Source: Zygnema cylindricum
Taxonomy: Eukaryota; Streptophyta; Zygnematophyceae; Zygnematales; Zygnemataceae
Assembly (NCBI GenBank): GCA_037447655.1
Contig: JBBHKE010002794.1
Coordinates: 1 to 62,000 of the forward strand
Direction of reading: 5' to 3'
Length of the DNA: 62,000 bases
Shown: piece after piece, positions 56,024 through 62,000 of the stretch
Numbering within the stretch: the first letter of the stretch is position 1
Layout of the letters: each line of letters opens with the position of its first letter
Notes under the pieces: model-generated
The model's database searches: none
What the model was told of the DNA's origin: nothing
What the model saw: the letters and a program-made list of their open reading frames with translations, nothing else
Position numbers and translations under genes: made by a program

Positions 56024-56986
56024 GGGTACTTTCGCATGTAACCGAAACTTAGTCTTGTTATTTTGTTTTTTAGCGAAGATTCTCCGTACAGATGTAAAGA
56101 AATGAAATCGTAGCTTTAGATTGTGACAGATGTAGACGTGGGTGTAATTTGTGACGATTGTAGATGCGTACAAAACTCGTGACAATTGATGACGTTTACA
56201 AAATGGAGACGGTTGTAGACGTCTAGCTACTTGTGACATTGTAGATGTTTAAGGTTTGTGACGTTTTGACGTCACGCGTACTTATGATAGAGTTGACGTC
56301 ACTAATTCCAAAACATTCCGCCATGGTTTCCCGATTTTGTTTTTTCGTCCGTTCTCACACTACTTGCCACCAAAATAAGCTAAAAGACAGCCAAAAGATA
56401 TATTTTTTATAGATCTTTCATTTAATACATTTCTTACCTTTTTTCATTGCAATAATTTTGAGATAGACGCGTTAGTGGGAGAGGGAGAGAGAGAGAGAGG
56501 CGCTTTCACAGACTTCGCTTTTGCGAAATGGTGTCCATTGGTGGACACCCCCTCCACGACCCCTGTACAGAAAAAAAGCGCACGGGAAAAAGCGCACGGG
56601 AAAAAGTCACCAACAGGCTGGAAACGTGCAGTGGTTTTTTTTTTGGTACTCCGCGAACAAAAAATGTCAAAACCTTTCGACACGTGCGACAGCATTTGCC
56701 TATACGCTCACCTCATGTAACTATATTTAAAATCACCTCGCGAGGTGATTTTATGTAAAGTTTGAATATGAGCTGAAGGGACGCGAAATTGGGTCGAAAC
56801 GCGCTAGACGACAAACTACATCTCGCTATACGACAAACTGTAGTACAAATAAAGTTTCAAGGTAACGCGACTTGTACGGTGGTTATTTCAATTTTTTTGG
56901 TACGGCTGCGGATTTTCACGTTTTTTTCTAAGTTATGGAGGAAAACGACATAAAATACTGTAACTTTAGCACATGCGAAAGTACCC
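56024..56986. mobile_element. Harbinger-like MITE H3
   Basis: 963 bp with perfect 16-bp termini GGGTACTTTCGCATGT and ACATGCGAAAGTACCC and TTA on both sides (56021-56023, 56987-56989). It contains GA-rich and GACGTCA segments shared with the metacaspase intron fragment. Confidence 0.88.
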
Positions 56987-56989
56987 TTA

Positions 56990-57665
56990 CCGAAACTTTA
57001 GTCTTGTAACTTTGTTTTTAGCGAAGATTCTCCGTACTAACTTTAGAGCATTCGTATGTAAATAAATGAAGTCATTACTTTAGACTGTGATGGATGTAGA
57101 CGTGGGTGTAATTTGTGATGATTGTAGACGCGTACAAAACTTGCGACAATCGATGATGTTAACAAAATAGCGACGGTTGTAGACGTCTAGCTACTTGTGA
57201 TATGTAGATGTTTAGGGTTTGTGACATTTTGATGTCACGCTCAAATTATGACAGCGTCGAGGTCACAAACTTTAAAATTTTCCGCCATAGTTTCCCGAAT
57301 TTGTTTTTTAGTATTTTCTCACTCTACTTGCTATCAAAATACGCACTAAACATAGTCAAAAAATATCGTTTTTAGAGATATTTCATTTGATACCATTACT
57401 AATGTTTTTCATTGCAAGAAATGTGAGATAGACGCGGCAGTGGGAGAGGGAGAGAGAGAGAGGCGCTTTCATAGACTTCGCTTTTGCGACATGGCGTCCG
57501 TTGGTCGAGACGCCCTCCACGACCGTTGTACGGAAAAAAACGCACGGAAAAAAGTCATCCACAGGCTGGAAACGTGCAGTGGGTTTTTTTGTTGGTACAA
57601 CGGAAACAAAAATTGTCAAAAAATTCCGACACGTGCGACATCATCTGCCTATTCGCCCACCAACG
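56990..57665. mobile_element. Harbinger-like MITE H4, both ends lost
   Basis: Continues directly after H3 with CCGAAACTTTAGTCTTG, the sequence that follows the left terminus in H3. It then parallels the H3 interior to about 57650, where the next inverted-repeat element starts. No terminal repeats remain. Confidence 0.75.
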
Positions 57666-57670
57666 CTACT

Positions 57671-57903
57671 GTACACCGCGAATTGTTATTAGAGTACAAG
57701 TTCAATTAGCGTATAAGAATAATTACCATTATTAACGCTTATTGGGAATTTGGATTTTTTCAAATAAATCATTTACTCTAATTAGAAATTAGGGTTTTTA
57801 ATAAATAGTATGGATAATTCTATTTCATAATCGGGTGAAAAATTGGGGGAACCGAATTAGCGTTCAATACGCTAATAACGATTCACATTGTACTTCGGTA
57901 TAT
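57671..57903. mobile_element. Short inverted-repeat element (second family)
   Basis: 233 bp with left end GTACACCGCGAATTGTTATT and right end AACGATTCACATTGTAC, matching inverted over about 27 bases with mismatches. AT-rich interior. Same terminal motif as 54644-55577. Confidence 0.65.
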
Positions 57904-58639
57904 GGTTTTTTCCTTCGCACTTTTTGCAACAAAGTTTTTATAAAATCCATGTTCACATTATCAAGTTTGCGAGATTTTCCTCCGTCTTTATGTCCATGAA
58001 TAAGTGCGCTTTCTCGTGTCAACGCCACTCACTTTCTATTGTCGACGCCGTTATTTGACACTCTTCTTTACTTTATTGCGGCATTTTCAAACGTTTTTGT
58101 ACATATTGACACATTTCGTACACTACGGTACACTACAGTACATTACTGTACACCATGAAGCGTTGTTATTGTAAAGAAATTATTAGTGTAACGAAACATA
58201 TAGAGTTATTGACTCTATTTTTGGTTTAAGGACCTGACGCCGACAAAATTGACATCTCTAACACAAGTTTGGGTATACAATCCATAGTGCAGCCGTTATG
58301 GTGCGTGTTCACGTGTCGTTTAAACATGTGAGAACGGGTTCGCGTGATCCCCCCTGTCTTTATTATCAAGAAATAAATATGGGGACGGTTTAACGTGTCG
58401 ATGACACTCACTTTCACATGTCGACCCCTTTATCTGGCACTTTTTATACTTTTGTACCAAATAATGAACAATTTTAGTGCTAAGCAACGCATTTGGTACA
58501 CTACATTACCCCATTTCAAAAGTTCCCATATTAATGTAACTTACACTAATTAAAACAAACCTATATTAACATAAAGGAAAAAATATAACTATTAATTTAA
58601 TTTTAGAATCAAGTCTCAAAATTTTGGAGTACCGAATTA
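57904..58639. other. Intergenic, nothing recognised
   Basis: AT-rich. It has one further terminal-like motif (GTACACCATGAAGCGTTGTT, 58139), and ends in the TTA copy of H5. Confidence 0.45.
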
Positions 58640-59864
58640 GGGTATGTGCCCATGTAACTAATACTTTGAAGAAGCACTTTTGATTTTATTCAAGATTCTT
58701 TGTACTACTTTTTGTGGCATTCCAATGTTTGAAAATTAAATCGAAACTTTGAAATGTGACGGTTGTAGAGGTGGGTACAACTTGTGACGTTGAAGACGAC
58801 TACAAAACTTACGACAATGGGTGAGGTCTACAAAAAAAGCAACGGTTGTGAAGGTCTATTGTAGTTTTATGTGACATCGTGGATGTTTACGGTTTGGTGA
58901 CATTGTGACGTCATGCTCACTTATGACAACGTCGACGTCATTGATTTAAGACATTTTCGCCATGGCTTCCCGGTTTCGTTTTTTTTATTTTTCTCACTCT
59001 AATTTCCATCAAAATATTCCTAAATGTAGACAAAATAAATTGTTTCTAAGATTTTTCATTTCATACTAATGTTGTGAAGTACACCATGTATTGCTATCAG
59101 TAACAGTAATAGCGACACATGGTGTTTGTAGTGTCGTGTTTCCTTCCAAATAGTGTGAGATAAAACCGATAGTGTGAGAGCGAAAATGAGAGGCGACGAC
59201 GACGTAAACTTTTGCAGAGGACCCCATGAATGAATGTAGAGGTCTGAGACCCCTGTAATTTTTTTCCATACATGCTCGTGACGGATAAGGAAAAAGTAGC
59301 GAGTACACTGAGTATCGATAATAGTCTTAATAATATTTTCGCCACTTGAAACATCTTTTCTCCGTACAGACTTGTCCAATTTTCAACTTGAGACCGCCAC
59401 TTGGAAGTTGAGAATCTTATCTTTCAATCGCAACCGTCAGATCCACAATTTGACGGGTGTGTACGGAGATAAGTTGTTTTAAGAGACGAAAAAAACATTA
59501 ATAGTAATAGCGATACATGGTGTACTCTCCCTCGTGCTAAAAATTTCCCACTTGTGTGGAGCGTGCCTGGACGTTTTGTCATTCGTTGTCTTAGTGATAC
59601 TTTAACTTAAATCACCTCGCGAGGTAATTTTCTGTTTAGTTTTTTAATAAGCTGGATCCCGTGCCCGTGGGTCGAAAAGAGGAAAAACGCCAAACTGAGT
59701 ATAAAAAACGACGAAATTGAAGTACATTTAAAGTATCAAGATGAGTTCATTGTTTTTTGTTAAAAGCAATTTTTTCGGATGAGAAAATATTTTCCCGTCG
59801 GGGACTGATTTTTGGAATAAAACGACCAAAAAAACACGATAATTTAACACATGGGCACGTACCC
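58640..59864. mobile_element. Harbinger-like MITE H5
   Basis: 1225 bp with termini GGGTATGTGCCCATGT and ACATGGGCACGTACCC (15 of 16) and TTA on both sides (58637-58639, 59865-59867). An inner inverted pair (GTACACCATGTATTGCTAT near 59083 and ATAGCGATACATGGTGTAC near 59506) suggests another element nested in it. Confidence 0.82.
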
Positions 59865-59867
59865 TTA

Positions 59868-61345
59868 GTGTTATACACACTAGTAGCGATCCACGGTGTA
59901 CTTTACTATCAGGTGTGAAATCGGCAAATCGCATACAATTATTTTGTGCGCTCCAATTCGCACGGGCCAAGTCGCACATTCATTAACACAATATCGCACA
60001 CTAAAATTCCACGCTCTGTCGCGCTGTCACAACACAGGAACATCTCGCTTTTCGCGATCAGTTGGCGACTTGGCGTCATAATGTCGCCCGACTGTGTCGC
60101 TCACGTGCCAGAGCTCGATGCGATTTTGTCTCGACCCTCCGAGGCTGCCTCGATCGCACGGTCGTCATTTTACAATTGATGATGTCCGAAAGTCCCTCGT
60201 CCACCAGAATCGTGTACGGACATGATACGGATGCGCTTATTTTTGTACTAGCACCCAGAAGGCCGGCCGGAAAAGGGTTTGGAATTTAGGATATGTCCTG
60301 TCAGTGGTCTTGCGTGGAAATGCCGTATCGACAGCTCAGCACGACGTAAGACCCGCGCATGTCCATGTCACCACCTCATCACTTCGTCGGTGCTTCCAAA
60401 TTCCCAGGAGAAATATCTGATTGGCCGCCGCCAGCTCCTTTGGACCCGAAATCGAATCACAAACAGTCGAAATAAAGAAGTCTGGAAAAAATCATACCGT
60501 ATCCTCCACCGACATTCTTCGTACACGACTTGTCCCAAGCTTCCTGCGCGCATCCAGCGAACTCTTATGTAAATGTACGGAAGTGTATGACGCAGATCCG
60601 TACGTAAGCGTATGTCGCAAAGCCAGCAAAGCTGAGTCACGTGCGACAGACGACAGTTTGGATTTTAGCACGTGCATTTGTCCTTTTAGAATACGGGATC
60701 CCGTGCTCGCGACCCTCCAGAAACCCCTTGTGAGGAATATCTTCGATTTTTCGTACGTCTGCACATTTTAAAGGTCGGCGACTGTTTGGCAGCATTGTGA
60801 CGTACGCACGTGCATACTTTCCCATCTTCCAATCCGCGACCTTTCACTGATACCACGAGAATCTCCAAAGTCGGCATCTTGCTTGTCCACTACACCTGTC
60901 ACGCATCTGTTTGTCATCTAGCTATGTACATCCAAATGAATCCTTTAAACAATTAAACTTCTCAAAATCGGCACGACGCCTTCGTTTCTTCGAATAAATA
61001 TCTTTCAAATGTATCTTCTCTATACTCCAATCCCAGACCGAACAGTTTGCGACGTACAAATCAATAGTTTTCGAGCTTTCCACGTGTGACAACAGCGCGG
61101 CCACGTTCCACTAATCTCACGACCGACGATTGCACATGTCATAAGACTTCCGCTCAATCCTGACCGTCCGTAGTACACGTCATTCCAGATTCTACCGTCC
61201 TTACCGTACACGTCCGTCCTTCGAAACTTGGTATTTGCGAAAAAAACAAAGACACGAGACCAAAAAAAACCATATATCCGTACCGTACCCTCGTACGATC
61301 TCCCCCATTCCAGCAATCTGAGCTTCTTACATCATGCCCCATTCG
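59868..61345. other. Intergenic, no supported gene
   Basis: Slightly more GC-rich than its surroundings, with overlapping frames up to 116 codons on both strands. None has a recognisable motif and none is favoured over its opposite-strand partner. Its right part is probably the upstream region of the gene at 61591. Confidence 0.45.
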
Positions 61346-61353
61346 CACACACC

Positions 61354-61447
61354 ACTATAAAATCAAATCTCTCTCTCTCTATCGCTCCTCAGGATTCGCT
61401 TACCTTGTCGTATCCCAGTCGCCATCGTATAATTCCCTATAAATATC
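61354..61447 (+). promoter_or_regulatory. Candidate TATA boxes for the gene at 61591
   Basis: CTATAAAA at 61354-61361, followed by a (TC)n stretch, and CTATAAATATC at 61437-61447. Starts about 30 bases downstream would give leaders of about 205 or 120 bases. The TC-rich stretch right after the first box resembles plant pyrimidine-patch leaders, so I favour the first. Confidence 0.55.
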
Positions 61448-61590
61448 TCAATTCTCAAAGGGGGATCAGAGTTTGAAAAGTATATGAAGCCAGTAATTTG
61501 AAAATATTTCAAAGCTTTTTTTGGAAATTATCAAACTGAAATTATTTTTTCTTAATGATTTTTAAGTTGTTTGTCTTTAAAATTTGAAAA

Positions 61591-61724
61591 ATGGCGGCCA
61601 TTCTCAGTCGCTCCGTGTTTTGCGGAGCTCCTGTAGTCTCCTCTCCGTACAGTTCTCTTCAAAATTCAGCAGGGAAGAAGACCTCTCGCGTCGTGACAGC
61701 TGTCGTCGGCCCACAAGTCAGCTG
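61591..61724 (+). CDS. First exon of a probable plastid-targeted protein
   Basis: ATG at 61591 opens 44 codons plus two bases ending at a good donor (G|GTAAAG at 61725). The peptide MAAILSRSVFCGAPVVSSPY is rich in Ser, Ala and Val, lacks acidic residues and continues with a basic KKTSR before VVTAVVGPQ. This is the composition of a chloroplast transit peptide with a likely cleavage near the VVTAVV segment. Unspliced, it would end at a TAA five bases later. The mature protein lies beyond the window, so the function is unknown; a nuclear-encoded photosynthesis protein would fit. Confidence 0.5.
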
Positions 61725-62000
61725 GTAAAGAGACAAACCATTCGAAATCTCTTTTTTTGTCGTTTTGCTTGTTCTCCTCGTCTTCCCAATTTCCAGAAGA
61801 AATCTTCCAAACCTTTTTTTTTCCAATTTTCGTGCGATTTTTTTTTTAAATTCTTTCCAAAACTTTTCAAAATTTTCCTTCAAATTATGTTCCGAACATC
61901 ATTTTTTTTTTTTGTTTTTTTTTTTTTTGTTTTTTTTTTCTTCCGAATGCGTCGATGTTTCTCTGTAAGCAACTTCGCACGTGCGAGTAAGTGTTGTGAT
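61725..62000 (+). other. Probable intron 1 of the plastid-protein gene (partial)
   Basis: T-rich sequence with long T runs following the GTAAAG donor. No acceptor or exon is recognisable before the window ends. Confidence 0.5.

Noticed and set aside
60062-60771. Several overlapping frames of 75-116 codons upstream of the plastid-protein gene
   Set aside because: They overlap on both strands in the more GC-rich intergenic segment, lack motifs and show no splice or promoter context that favours one of them.

Overview
Eukaryotic nuclear DNA from a land plant or a close streptophyte relative. The evidence is a spliced type II metacaspase gene, a plausible first exon of a plastid-targeted protein at the right edge, Ty1/copia retrotransposons primed by plant-type initiator tRNA-Met, and hAT- and Harbinger-like MITEs. 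I cannot name the species. A non-seed plant such as a bryophyte is possible but is only a guess. There are no bacterial-type operons, rRNA genes or CRISPR arrays.

Layout. 1-5337 is mostly featureless intergenic DNA with one decayed hydrolase-like coding remnant on the minus strand near 3.4 kb. 5343-6348 is a solo LTR (TSD TATGA). 6942-7773 is a hAT-type MITE (8-bp TSD). 8485-24606 is copia element D (plus strand, TSD CCGTT). Inside D lie element A (plus) and element B (minus), fused at their 3' LTRs by a deletion that also removed D's U5, gag and early pol. 25621-27575 is a broken hAT transposase. 27670-45177 is copia element F (minus). F carries element C (plus, 27906-40090, TSD TTAAT) in its 3' LTR, and C carries element E (minus, 32893-38973, TSD CTATC/TTATC) in its RNase H region. 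This is a three-level nest. 47026-51587 is the metacaspase gene (three exons, 528 codons). 52561-59864 is a cluster of Harbinger-like MITEs (TSD TTA/TAA), a second inverted-repeat family and another hAT MITE, several of them nested. 61591-61724 is the first exon of a probable plastid protein.

The most notable signal is shared by the copia group A-E. Where the boundary is preserved (B, C, E, and by LTR end in D), the gag start codon lies inside the LTR. In B, C and E the LTR is followed directly by a primer-binding site complementary to the anticodon-loop region of initiator tRNA-Met, not its 3' end, and that site is itself read as Gag codons. The LTRs of A-D also carry an antisense tRNA-like module about 150-320 bp from their start. 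The LTRs of B, C and D carry three tandem short hairpins at the predicted 5' end of the RNA, with stems that covary between subfamilies. Element F has none of these features and uses the ordinary 3'-end tRNA-Met site.

Almost all retroelement reading frames are broken. Element B is the exception: its 1451-codon frame has only two nonsense codons, and its LTRs differ at about 3 of 817 positions. The metacaspase is the only complete host gene in the window.
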